A stretch of 64,000 nucleotides of DNA from Linepithema humile (taxonomy: Eukaryota; Arthropoda; Insecta; Hymenoptera; Formicidae). Positions 11,460-20,857 of the stretch are shown one piece after another. Below the pieces are notes generated by a model. That model had not been told where the DNA came from and ran no database searches. It saw nothing but the letters and a program-made list of their open reading frames with translations. The DNA lies in assembly GCF_040581485.1 (NCBI RefSeq), contig NC_090135.1:1653001-1717000 (forward strand), given 5' to 3'. Every line of letters begins with the position of its first letter. The stretch's first letter is position 1. The position numbers were made by a program, and so were the translations under genes.

Positions 11460-11471
11460 TTGTTATCTGGG
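11460..11471 (+). repeat. Right terminal inverted repeat of the CACTA-like element
   Basis: TTGTTATCTGGG, exact inverse of 1874-1885, followed by TA at 11472-11473. Confidence 0.8.
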
Positions 11472-12842
11472 TAAATCACGATAATTAATTAACATAATCA
11501 TCCTTAGACTGTCATTCAGTTCTAACATATTAACAATTCATAGCCCTATATATATCTATAACTGCAATAAGCATATTATGATCCTCATAATTGAAATATC
11601 TAATCCGTCAGATAATTAATTAATTCATCCGTATTACCACCGTTTGTATTATTATAACCACACTCTAACACTTATTCAGTTAAATCAGAATCACCAACAA
11701 TAATAAATGTCATATCTACGGCATTGTCACGAGACCCAAGACTCGTATCTCATATGCCTCTATAGGCACCATAGAAATAATCTAGATTGGTCACTATGGT
11801 GACCATACCGAAGGTCACTAGGCTGCCCTAGGCTTACTTTTATATGGAGATATATATAAAATTATTGTATATATTGTTAAAGAATGATAGTCTCAATATA
11901 GAGTAAGGCACACATAACCTACAAATTCATCTAGTATATATATAGTTTAAACTCTCATAATTTTGACTAAGACAAAAATATATTTATATATACACATATT
12001 TAAAGCTTGTTCAAGCATCCTTAGCACAAATTTTAGACAGCAATTGCTGTTATAAATCAATAATACAGTAAGAAATAAATCAGGATATCACTATCACAGT
12101 GCACCACATATATAAGGAGCTGCATATGCTGCATTAGATCGAAGCATAACACAGCTGTTAACACGTGAGTTACATGTTAACAACCTCTTTATTTAAACGA
12201 TTAAATGATATAATCTTCTTATACCACTCAGTCACTGCAGAGGGTGGGAGGGAGGGTCATGTAGCTGTGCAATGTACAACCGTGCATTACCCATATAACC
12301 CCTGTTTATACAGTATTAAGATATGCATATAAGGTTCTCCATGGAAATCCTCGTATACACTTCAACTCTGAGTTATGCATTACTACCCCATTGTACATAT
12401 TTATTAGATCAAAGAGTACATCGCCCGTCCGACCTTATAGCATATGCGCATGCGCTGGGGCTATTGCACACAGCACATTTTGCAATAAAAATCGTAAATC
12501 ATACATGTAGAACATCAAACAAAGTTGAGAATCAATGCAATTCCTTAATGCAGAGATCACAGACTGCATAGAGTACCATATAAAGCGCGCAGGAATGTGT
12601 TCAAAGATCACTATGTATTATAACCTTTCTTTTCCACGCAAGTGATAATACATAAGGTTTATAATAAAGATATTAAACCATATAATAAAAAACTTCACCA
12701 AACCGCAGCTGCGAGCACGCTGAGTCCAATTCTTGTTATTTTTCACTAAAGATCTCTGTATTTTCCACTCTTTCAAGACAATACAGGAGAGCTGCCTACA
12801 GACACGTCCGCTTCACTCGACGGCCACGTCAGCACATTAACC
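11472..12842 (-). other. Leader (5' UTR) of the left SART-like copy, distal part and 5' end
   Basis: AT-rich and non-coding. Shared anchors with the second copy show it is the continuation of the interrupted leader: GCGCATGCGCTGG near 12446 (41609 in the other), and AACTTCACCAAAYCCG near 12690 (54519 in the other). The end at 12842, CATTAACC, runs straight into the poly(T) of the next retrotransposon. Confidence 0.55.
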
Positions 12843-12856
12843 TTTTTTTTTTTTTT
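12843..12856 (-). other. Poly(A) tail (as poly(T)) of the Gag-only element
   Basis: Fourteen T residues follow CATTAACC. In the minus orientation this is a 3' poly(A) tail, the mark of target-primed reverse transcription. Confidence 0.85.
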
Positions 12857-12905
12857 GCGGGGGGAGGCAAGCCCCTCCCTGGGGGTGGGGAATCTTCCAA
12901 AGACA

Positions 12906-12942
12906 CCCTCTGACGTGCAATGGGAAAATCCCTGCCAGAGGG
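12906..12942 (-). other. Conserved 3'-UTR hairpin
   Basis: CCCTCTGAC at 12906-12914 pairs with GCCAGAGGG at 12934-12942. In the RNA sense (minus strand) the one non-Watson-Crick pair is a G-U wobble. The flanks AATCTTCCAAAGACAC and AGTGTTGGATTCG recur in the other elements. Possibly recognised by the reverse transcriptase; that is inferred. Confidence 0.7.
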
Positions 12943-13027
12943 TAGTGTTGGATTCGTCCGGGGGGGTGGTCTGCGACACCACTGCTCCTTCGGACGCCTA
13001 CCAACTAAACCCCACCCCCATTGCTGT

Positions 13028-13060
13028 GCGATCTTACACACACAACATAACGATCACGCG
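13028..13060 (+). repeat. 33-bp perfect copy of CACTA subterminal DNA
   Basis: Identical over 33 bases to 11197-11229, in the right subterminal zone of the CACTA-like element. The homologous 3' UTR at 54851-54860 lacks it, so it is an insert in this retrotransposon copy. Confidence 0.85.
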
Positions 13061-14041
13061 CGATACCCCGTCAGCTGCCATATGGGGGGAGGCTGGGTAT
13101 CACCAAACGGCATTTATCCAGCCATTCCCCCTGGCGGGTCGGTTGCCCGGCAAAACCAATATATTTTGGGGGGAGAAAAAAATTCCCCCCTCTCCACTTC
13201 TCAATACGCTACTCCGCGCCGGGCCCGAAGGCCCGGGGATCCCACCTACGGGCGTAAGTGGCAGCGAGACACACCCGCATCAAGCAGTGCGGGTGCCGCT
13301 TGCCACCCCGCACCGCAGGGGATCAAAACCCCCTCTTGCCGCCCCCCATTCCCGATTTGTCCCAGGAAATCTGGGGGGCGGTGAGGGTCGGCTCTCGCGG
13401 GGGATTTTGCATGGGGGGGGGCTACACCCGCTCCCCCACGCACCCCCGAGGCCTCACAGCATGCGAGCCAGCTAGCTGACCCGCGGGTCCCGCCCAGGCC
13501 CGAGCATTGCTCGATCTAAGTCGAGCCGGGCCTGGGGGAACCAAACTCATTAATGGGTTTGGGGGACAGGGGCCAGCCCCCACCCCCCCACCCTCACTTC
13601 CGCTAATTGGGAGGCCCTAGGGCACTCCCCATACCACTCCCCTCTACACTTTGGGGGGTGGTCGTCGGGCCAGTTTAAAACTGGCCCGAGGGCCCCCACC
13701 AGACCCACAGTGTCCCGAAGACTCGGGCCGGGTTTGGGAGGACCGAAAAACAATATGTAGCTCCACATCCTCCGGCGTTACCGGCGGAGGGCGCAAGTGC
13801 GCGGATCCCCGCCACCGGAGGAGGGAGCTCTTCTTCTTTAATGGAGCAGGGGTTTGGGGCAGGGGCTTGCCCCTACCCCTCTCCTCTGCTCGCTTCATCA
13901 ATGTGGGGGCATAATGCCCCCCGAATCATATGCCCGTTGGGGGGGAGCCGGCGGAATTCCGTCTGACCCTCCCCCCCTGGGAAAACCTCAATTCCCCTCC
14001 CCTTAAGGAGGGGCTAGAGGGGCTAAGGAGGGAGGATGATG
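13061..14041 (-). other. Long 3' UTR of the Gag-only element
   Basis: GC-rich and stem-rich, for example CCCAGGCCCGA (13494-13504) with TCGGGCC-type partner sequence near 13523. It is alignable in its first 200 bases with 54865-55060. Long frames here on either strand are composition effects. No gene is claimed. Confidence 0.5.
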
Positions 14042-14425
14042 TTATTTTCTCCTCCCACCCCCCTTCTTCCGTTTATAATACTGCAACAGAGGGATTATAT
14101 ATCCCACTTTCGAGGTAAGCCTCCAAAGCGGGAACTCCTCCGCCAGCCTTCCACTTATTCTCCTCAGCTCTTTGGTTCTTTCCTCATGGTCGGGGCCGGA
14201 GTATCTGGCCTCCATCCTCCACCAACCGGCTTTCAGGGACGCGCGTCCGAACTTCAGCTCGCCCGGATGCCCGTCCTCATATAACCTCCAGAGAGCCCTT
14301 ACCGCTCTTTTCAGCCTGTCGGCAGAGAGAGGGACCGAATCGGGGGACCCCCCGGCTCCTTCTGAGTGAGGAGCCACCCCGTCTCTAGGTCCCTCCACTT
14401 TAGGAAGACCCCGGAAGGGACCCAA
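14042..14425 (-). pseudogene. Downstream coding remnant of the Gag-only element
   Basis: A 127-codon frame with a charged helical segment (LKRAVRALWRLYEDG, later EERTKELRRISGRLAEEF) and a basic end. It lies downstream of the zinc-knuckle ORF, separated by low-complexity proline and glycine sequence that is open in several frames. It could be the C-terminal part of the Gag protein reached by frameshifts, or a second short ORF. I do not recognise a named domain. Confidence 0.35.
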
Positions 14426-14917
14426 CCCCTCCGCCCGTGGCCTCCACCCTGCCGAGGAAGACTCCCCACAAGAAGGGCAGCCTCCCTTCCCTCGTGCTCC
14501 GTCTCCATCTTACACCCTTGGGCGGGAGGGGAGCCCTTGCTCCCCCCCACTCATTCCTCCCTCCGCTACCACCCCGCCACTCCCCTCTCTCTGAGAGGGT
14601 TGAGTGGGCTGGGGGGGGGGCTGGTACACCCATCCTTCCCTCCTTTTTTGGAGAGGGGAAGGGTGGGAGGAGTGATCCCGTGAACCTGCTTCACAGGGAC
14701 CCCCCCTCCCCCCCTCCTCGGTCCTTCTGCCTGGGTTTGGGGGGGCCCGAAGCTCCCCCCCACAGGCCGATCTTTCCCCTCCTTCCCCGGGGCGGAGATA
14801 GGGCCCAGGCCTTTTTTGGCCCCCCACCCCCAGCCCCAGCCACCATCCTCCTCACAGGGGTGGGGCAAAGTGGGGGGCTCTCAGTGACCCCCTTCTCCCC
14901 ATCTCCTGCCGCCTCCT

Positions 14918-15859
14918 TTACGGGCGAGGGGATCGGCCTCTCCCCGGCCTCCTTCGCCGGAGCGTCCCAGGGGACCATCTCCCACCCGTCAGCCACCTCC
15001 ATTGCCTGGGGTGGATCGGGGGAGAGGGTAAAAACGGGGACAAAAACATCTCCCCCTCCTCCCCGTCCTTCAGGGCTTCCTCCTCTTTTCTCTCCTCCCT
15101 TGGGGGCGCCGTGGGGGGTACGGTCTTTTCTCCCCCCCGGTTTTCTCCAGCCAGGGGCCTAGGTGAGGGAGCTGGTCCTCCTCTCGCCCCTTTTCTTCCC
15201 CTTTTCTTTCGTCCCACTCTAGGTGGGACAACCGGGCAACTGCGGCCACCAATACGGTGGGCCGCACTCCTGCCCTCCTCCGCACAGGCCGGGCAGCTCG
15301 CTTTACGTTGCGAGCATGCCCGGGCCATGTGCTCGGCGCCCCCGCAGTGGAGGCAGCAACCGCTACGCTCCACCGCTGAGGGGCACCTCCACCTTTCGTG
15401 CCTCCTACGAAGGCACTTGAAGCATCGAGGGGGGAGGGTGGAATCGCCCTTCCCCTCTTTTTTCTCCTGACGGGCGGGCTGCCGCCCCCCATTCCTCCGT
15501 GTCTGCGTCCAGGCATCGGATTTGCCTGGCGCAGTCACCACCTCCGTTTTGGAGGAGGAGGGCTTGGCACCCTTTCCTCCAGGATTTCTACCCCCTCCAT
15601 GCGGCACTGTTGTGCGCCCTCCGCGGATCTCCTCGACTATTACGAGAAGAATCCGCAATAGTCTGTGGGCTTCCGCCCACAGTTCGCTATCCGCGGTAGC
15701 CATATTGTTCAGAGCGCCCGCGTGGCACGCCCTGAACAGCTCGTCGAATGATGACGACAGGGGGGGCACCGGGACTGGATACCCCCCTCGCCGGCCTCTG
15801 GGGGTCCGAATCCCCTGAGGCGGTAGAAAAGTCCTCTCTGTCGTCATTATTTTAACCAT
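14918..15859 (-). CDS. Gag-like zinc-knuckle protein of the Gag-only element, about 313 aa
   Basis: The first in-frame ATG is at 15857-15859. Residues 60-90 form a short helical segment. A cluster of CCHC-type knuckles near residues 145-210 reads CFKCLRRRHERWRC, then CCLHCGGAEHMARAC, then CPAC...H...C, the triple arrangement typical of ORF1 proteins of R1-clade elements, which bind the element RNA. Sequence after residue 215 is basic and proline-rich. The frame ends at 14918, but another frame (15002-14691) is open across the end, so a one-base shift near 15010 is possible. The knuckles differ clearly from both Gag proteins of the neighbouring larger unit. Confidence 0.65.
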   Translation of the reverse strand: MVKIMTTERTFLPPQGIRTPRGRRGGYPVPVPPLSSSFDELFRACHAGALNNMATADSELWAEAHRLLRILLVIVEEIRGGRTTVPHGGGRNPGGKGAKPSSSKTEVVTAPGKSDAWTQTRRNGGRQPARQEKKEGKGDSTLPPRCFKCLRRRHERWRCPSAVERSGCCLHCGGAEHMARACSQRKASCPACAEEGRSAAHRIGGRSCPVVPPRVGRKKRGRKGARGGPAPSPRPLAGENRGGEKTVPPTAPPREERKEEEALKDGEEGEMFLSPFLPSPPIHPRQWRWLTGGRWSPGTLRRRRPGRGRSPRP

Positions 15860-17347
15860 CAATTGTAATTTTTTAACAGAGTTTTCTTTTTCGGGTTTTT
15901 TTATCGTGGTTTTCCTTCCACTAGGACGGTTGTCGACCAGATCTATCGAGCCCGTCCTGCCCGGGTCTTTTTATAGAGGTTGTTCCACCCTCGTAGCCCG
16001 TGTATGCAATCGTGCATACACCGGCCCCCGGCCCCAAAGTTGGGGTTACGGTATACTGCGACTTATGTACTGTGGGGTTGCGCAACTCACCCACAGGGAT
16101 CGTTCGGACCACACATTTTTAATGTCTCTGTGGTCATTCAGCCTTCGGCACGATACCTTCCACCTTGGCTTGAAACACCATCCTCGTCGTCCCGGACCCA
16201 TACACACGAATCGGCGCGCACGCCTTGCGGACCCCCGAAAAGCGACTGGCCCGCTCGGCGCACGCAGCCGACCAGCCGGAGGGAGAACCCCCCCCGCATG
16301 AAGCCCGACATGCGGCGGCTCACGCGCGGCGGCACGCCCCGAAAGCGCGTCCCCGGAAGGAGCTCCGATCCCGCAATGGAATACGGATTCCCCCGAGGAA
16401 CGCGTCCCGACGCGGCCGCCGCCACCCTCACCACCACATGCCAGCCCGTGAACGGACCAAAGGACCCCACCCAGGCGGGCGTGAATGAAGATGAATGAGT
16501 GTGACTGTACGGAATGAATGTGAGAGTGTATGATTGTGAATGAGTGTGTGTATGTGTATGCAGGGCGGGAGATGGCAACCCATGCATCACCTCGATGCGC
16601 GGGTGCCCCCCGCCATTGCATGCGTGACCCCCGACTTCCGAGCATCTTTGCTGCAGCGAAGGCGCCAAGAAAGTACGGGGGCCAAGTGTGTATGTGTGCG
16701 TGAGTGTGTGTATGTATGAGCGTGAGGCACGGGGAGGGACGACCCCCGGCCGAGTACGCAGAGTCCGGGAACGACTGGGGGAGAGCGCTTACGCACCTTC
16801 CCCCCCATCCACCTATGGTTTGATATCGGAGTTTTCCTTCTCCTAGGCCGACTGCCCACACAGGGCTAACGAGCTCGGCCTACCCGGGTTTTTTTATAGA
16901 GGTTTTACCACCCTCGCGGCCCGTCCTAGCTAAGCTAGCACCGGCCCCCGGCCCCATTAACTGGGGTTACGGTGTGAGTCGCCACGCCCCCCCACGTGCC
17001 ATAGGGGGCTCTACCATTATGCCGAAACATCGGCGTGCTAACGAGGCTGGTCAGGCCCCGGCTTTTTTATCGAGGTAATGCTCCTCTATCCTGGTGGAGT
17101 GAATAATACTCCTAACGGATCTAGGCACCCGGGCGATTGAAGTCAGGGCCGCCAACCCCTACCGGCGAATTGGGCAAACACCCTTGGGAGGTCGCCGGAC
17201 CCCCTTTCCCCCTTTTAGGGAAGTGTGTTCCCACTATCCCCGCAGAAGGAAACGCGCGCTTTTAGAACCCGCGCCACCGGAAACCCAGTGGCACGGGTGA
17301 GCCCCCTCACCACGGCAAGGTGGCGCACGACGAGGGGGACGAGGAAC
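15860..17347 (-). other. 5' leader of the Gag-only element, with two copies of the structured module
   Basis: Non-coding. The module with stem AGGACGG/CCGTCCT and a TATAAAAAG run lies at 15923-15978, next to the start codon. A second version, AGGCCGA/TCGGCCT, lies at 16845-16881 near the 5' end, followed by the hairpin GCCGA-AACA-TCGGC (17021-17034) and the terminal stem CCCCCTC/GAGGGGG (17302-17308 with 17332-17338). Between them is a 750-base region shared with 26530-27300, including GT-rich tracts (16490-16570 and 16685-16735). Confidence 0.6.
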
Positions 17348-17362
17348 TTTTTTTTTTTTTTT
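17348..17362 (-). other. Poly(A) tail (as poly(T)) of GC-rich unit copy 1
   Basis: Fifteen T residues directly after GAGGAAC, the 5' end of the preceding element. This is a seamless head-to-tail junction. Confidence 0.85.
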
Positions 17363-17412
17363 GTGCGGAGGGGACAAGCCCTCCCCCGGGGGTGGAGAAT
17401 CTTCAAAAGACA

Positions 17413-17449
17413 CCCTCTGGCGTGCAATGGGAAAATCTCTGCCACAGGG
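17413..17449 (-). other. Conserved 3'-UTR hairpin, copy 1 unit
   Basis: CCCTCTGGC (17413-17421) pairs with GCCACAGGG (17441-17449) with one mismatch. Same position and flanks as in the other elements. Confidence 0.6.
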
Positions 17450-18085
17450 TAGTGTGGGACTCCCCTGGGGCTCGGGTTACGAAGCCGAGACTTCACCCAG
17501 GCGCCTACCCACTAAACTCCACCCCCGTTGCTTGGCCTTCAGCCGTCGTTAATTGGGGGATGGCCGGGAACTGCATTGCATTACATCCGGCCATCCCCCC
17601 GACTGCCGGTTTCCCGGCTCCATCTAATAAAATGTGGGGGGTCTACCTCCGCCTCCCAACCCTCTAAATAAAAAACAACCCCTTGGGTCTGAGCCCACGG
17701 TCCCGCCTGCGAGGACGGACAGAGGCCAATTCCCCTCAATCCGAGGGGGGATGGCCCGATTCTGCCCGCCCCGCGGGGGACCCTCCCTCGCCCTTCCGAC
17801 ACCTCGGACCCGGTTTACCCGGGAAAACCCGAGGCGCGGAAAGGGCCCGCACCTTATGGGGCTGGAGGGGAGGGCTGATCCTCTCCCCCCCACTACCCTT
17901 AGGGCGCTTTTCCGCCAGAGTCCGCGAGGACTGGGCCCTCGTGATCCTGGCTCCCTCGCGTGGGCCGACCCCGCTAGGGCCCGGCTCCGGGGATTTCGCG
18001 CGCGAAATTTTCTCCATACCCCTGATGTCCGTGAAGACCACCCGCGGAACACGCGGGGAGGCCCCACCGGGCACCGGAGGAGGAG
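17450..18085 (-). other. 3' UTR of GC-rich unit copy 1
   Basis: GC-rich and without a convincing gene. The first part (to about 17640) aligns with 54764-54960. The rest may include the C-terminal end of ORF3 in a shifted frame. Confidence 0.45.
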
Positions 18086-20337
18086 TCACCACCCTCTTGT
18101 CGCGGGGACCCGGGGGCGCAGGGGGGACCGGAGGACAAAGCTCCGATCCCGCCCTGTGCTTCGCCTCCTTCCCCGCCCTCGTGCAAATTGGGCATCGGGG
18201 GGGACGCTGACATGTCCCCCCTTGTGCCCCTTTTCTCCGCAGTTATAGCAGCAGAGGGTCCTGTCCTCTGTGGACGGGCACCTCTGCTGCACATGTCCTC
18301 GTGCGAAGCAGCGGTAGCAGCGGATGGGCCTACTTTTCAGCAGGCTCACCCGCACCTGAGTCCATCCCATCTTCACGACCCTGGCCTCCGCTGCCTTTAC
18401 CGCCGCACGCGCCAGGCATTGGGCCCAGACGGTTCTCACACCCCTAGTAGTCGGATTTAATGGCCCGATTCGGATCTCCGGCTTGGAGTATCCGCCCATG
18501 CTAACTATCGCATTGCGGATCTCCTCCCCGGAGACCGACTCCTCGACCCCCGTCAACAGGAGGTCGAGTCTCTTAGAGGGGTGTGAGACCTTCACCCCCT
18601 CATACCCTTCGAGGGCTACCTTCATTGCGGAAACCAGGCGACTCGCCTTGACCTCCGCCTCTGGACCTCCAGGGATCTCCAAAAGGAGGCCCCCGTTGAA
18701 GGCCCTCCGTGCCCTCACACTGGTAACCTGGGCTACCTCCTCCAAGCTTATCCTCTGCCTGGCGACGGCCATTGCTCCGGCCAGGCTCCCGTGGCCTGAG
18801 AGCAGCACCGCCGCCGTTCGTGGGAGGCGCTTGCAACTTTTGCGCACCCCCGCCCCTCTCTTAGGCGCCGCCCTCTTGGGGCCGCCTCTGCAGCGGAGAT
18901 CGGCTTTCTGAGCATGGTGGAAGGAGGTCCAGTCCCTCCACCCGCCCTGCCGACTCTCTTCTTCTTGCGCCGGACGACGGTGTACCCCGCATCCGGTTCC
19001 ACCACTTCCGGCGCCCTCACCTCCACAACGTGGGGGATGGCGGGGCCGGCGGGAACCCCCCCTGCCCCCCGAGGCGCCGCCTCCCCACTAACTCCCCCCT
19101 TTCTCTTTCTCTTCCCCCCCTGTCCCTTGCTCCCACTCCCCTCCCCCATGGGGGAGTCCCAAGAGCTGGGGGGGGGGGGGCAGGTGCCGCTGGCGAGGGA
19201 GGGGGCATCGCCACCCTCTCCTCCAGTCCCCTCAATCGATCGCTGAACCCACGTAGGGTGTCGGCAATCCCCGCCAGGCTCGCCGCGATCTTTGGGTCGC
19301 CTGACGGGGGGGGACGGGGGGACCAAGCCCCGCCCCCATCCACTTCTACCATGGCGTTTCCCCCTGCCGGACCAGGGCTAGGGGGAGATCCCACCACCGC
19401 CGGTGAGACAGGCCTCTCCCCAGCACGGAAGTATGCGACCTCCGCCTGTAGTTTGCGGACCCGGCGCTGGAGACGGTCATTTTCTAACCTATGGGACTCC
19501 ATGCTCCTCTCCAGCGCCGTGACTCGCTCGCGCCAATAGCCGGGGTCCCCGCCCTCAGAGGCCCGCCCGGCCAATGTCCGAACGGCCTCTCTGAGGACGT
19601 AGACCCCGAATTTCAGTTTGCCATTGAGCTCGCCCTTTAGCCCAGTGGCCCGCTGGCGCACTTCCTCCATGGAGAGAAGCATCCCGTCAATGCTCATGAG
19701 CATTTCTTCGGAGGTGCCCCTCTCCATCCGGCAGATCGCCTCGTCTGCCTTCTTTTTTTGGAGGCCGGTGAACGCCGGCGGCACTATCTCCGGTAAGGGA
19801 AATCCTCCCACCATATTACCGGCTGCGGACAGCGCGGCACACTCCGCCGCACTGCCCGCCGTCGATGTCCCGGCTGTGGTCCCGCCATAATCCCCGTCCG
19901 AGTCGGTGTCTGACGGGTACAGCGGGGGGGGGGGTCTAAAAGGGCCCGACCTGTCTTTGCGGGGCCTGCCCCGCCCTTTGCGGAGCAACCGCCGCCTGTC
20001 TCCCGCCTCTCGTCGCAGAGACTGTGCCCGTGCGTGTCCTGACCTGGGGGGGGGGAAGTTGCGTCCCCTCAGGGGGTCCCTCACCCCTGTTCCCCAAAAG
20101 CTCCTCCATCGGGAGGCCCTCCACCGTGGTTTGGGGGTCAGGATCCCTCCCCACTTTCATCTCCTCTACGTAGGAGTCACCACCGATAGCCATATCTATC
20201 GTGGGGCTCGGCATCAACCCCGCGGCAGGCCCTTCGTCTGATAACGACGCGGTGGGGGCAGGGACTATACCCCCTTCCGCGCCGGCAGCTGGGTTACCGA
20301 CCCCCTGCTGCGGTAAGTTCGTTTTACCTTCTAACAT
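18086..20337 (-). pseudogene. ORF3: second Gag-like protein of GC-rich unit copy 1 (frameshifted)
   Basis: Starts at an ATG at 20335-20337 (MLEGKTNLPQQ), matching ORF3 of copy 2 (57934). Segments in order: an N-terminal low-complexity part to about 20050; then, after a shift at a ten-G run (20043-20052), a coiled-coil part with LKFGVYVLREAVRTLAG and YWRERVTALERSME; then, after a shift near the twelve-base G run at about 19170, a basic linker; then, after a shift near 18840, a region with LEIPGG and LLTGVEES motifs and knuckles CYRCFARGHVQQRC and CCYNCGEKGH. The order matches R1-clade ORF1 proteins. The third knuckle is damaged. The shifts lie at or near long homopolymers, so some may be sequence errors. 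Confidence 0.6.
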
Positions 20338-20857
20338 TGCCAATCATTATATTTATTTGTTCACAGAGTTGTTTTCTGCGGGTGTATTTATCGTGGTTTT
20401 CCTTCCACTAGGACGGTTGTCGACCGAGACTAACAAGCCCGTCCTGCCCGGATCTTTTTATAGAGGTTGTATCACCCTCGCGGCCCGTGCAAGCTCCATG
20501 CAAGCACCGGTCTCCGGCCCCATAATTGGGGTTACGGTATGAATCTCCTCACCCCCTCCTTGTGCAATGGGGGGGGAACAGCCGTTATGCCGGATCACCG
20601 GCGTGCTAACGAGGCTGGCCAGGCCCCGGATTTTTTATCGAGGTTTACTCCTCTATCCTGGTGGTGTGCGAAAAAACACCTAACAGACCCAGGCGTCCGG
20701 GGGTTAAAAGTCAGAGTCCCCATCTCCTACCAGCGATTGGATTAGACCCTGTCGGAGTCGCTGGGCTCCGCAAAATCCCTCTACGAGGGAGCCGTGTGCC
20801 TACCCGAAGGGGGGGGGGTGAGAGAGGTCGCTAAGCTCTTCTATCCCCCCTCCTACC
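20338..20857 (-). other. Leader-like spacer between ORF2 and ORF3, copy 1
   Basis: Non-coding. It repeats the structured module of the 5' leader: stem AGGACGG (20410-20416) with CCGTCCT (20439-20445), a TATAAAAAG run, the motif CTCGTTAG, and hairpin GCCGG-ATCA-CCGGC (20589-20602). It then runs into the 3' end of ORF2 through a junction also seen at 58320-58450. No poly(T) separates ORF2 from the spacer. Confidence 0.65.

Larger units (their letters stand above)
1874..11471 (-). mobile_element. CACTA/EnSpm-like DNA transposon, about 9.6 kb
   Basis: Perfect 12-bp terminal inverted repeats CCCAGATAACAA at 1874-1885 and TTGTTATCTGGG at 11460-11471 are flanked on both sides by the dinucleotide TA, which fits a 2-bp target duplication. 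Inside both ends are GC-richer repeated motifs (RCRATATGA, TTTGAGACTCATATCG), as in the subterminal repeats of CACTA elements. It carries a transposase gene (6517-8727) and a second spliced gene (3783-6279), both on the minus strand. It holds a probable solo LTR and a small nested MITE. It interrupts the leader of a SART-like retrotransposon. The boundaries are clear; the superfamily call rests on the transposase. Confidence 0.75.
1..12842 (-). mobile_element. SART-like non-LTR retrotransposon, 5' part only (interrupted)
   Basis: Host element for the left of the window. Bases 1-73 encode an ORF1 N-terminus that matches the ORF1 start of the SART-like element near 38997. Its AT-rich leader continues to 1873 and resumes at 11472 after a CACTA-like insertion. 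Sequence at 12360-12710 matches the leader of the other copy (41490-41720 and 54510-54560): both contain GCGCATGCGCTGG and an AACTTCACCAAA block. The 5' end abuts the poly(T) of the next element at 12843. The body (rest of ORF1, ORF2, 3' end) lies outside the window. Element identity is inferred from homology to the second copy. Confidence 0.65.
12843..17347 (-). mobile_element. GC-rich R1-clade retrotransposon, Gag-only copy
   Basis: About 4.5 kb bounded by poly(T) (12843-12856) at the left and by a 5' end GAGGAAC that touches the poly(T) of the next unit at 17348. The 3' UTR and the 5' terminal module are the same kinds as in the two larger GC-rich units. The body encodes only a Gag-like protein with zinc knuckles; no endonuclease or reverse transcriptase is present. 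It is either a non-autonomous element or a deletion derivative. Confidence 0.7.

Noticed and set aside
12830..12842. CATTAACC before poly(T) as a telomere repeat
   Set aside because: Only AACC agrees with the telomere unit; too short to call.
12855..15162. Long plus-strand frames through the GC-rich blocks, and similar ones at 55267-55950, 56208-57125 and 61687-62418
   Set aside because: They are antisense to Gag or ORF2 coding sequence or lie in GC-rich 3' UTR, and contain only proline, arginine and glycine-rich low-complexity sequence.
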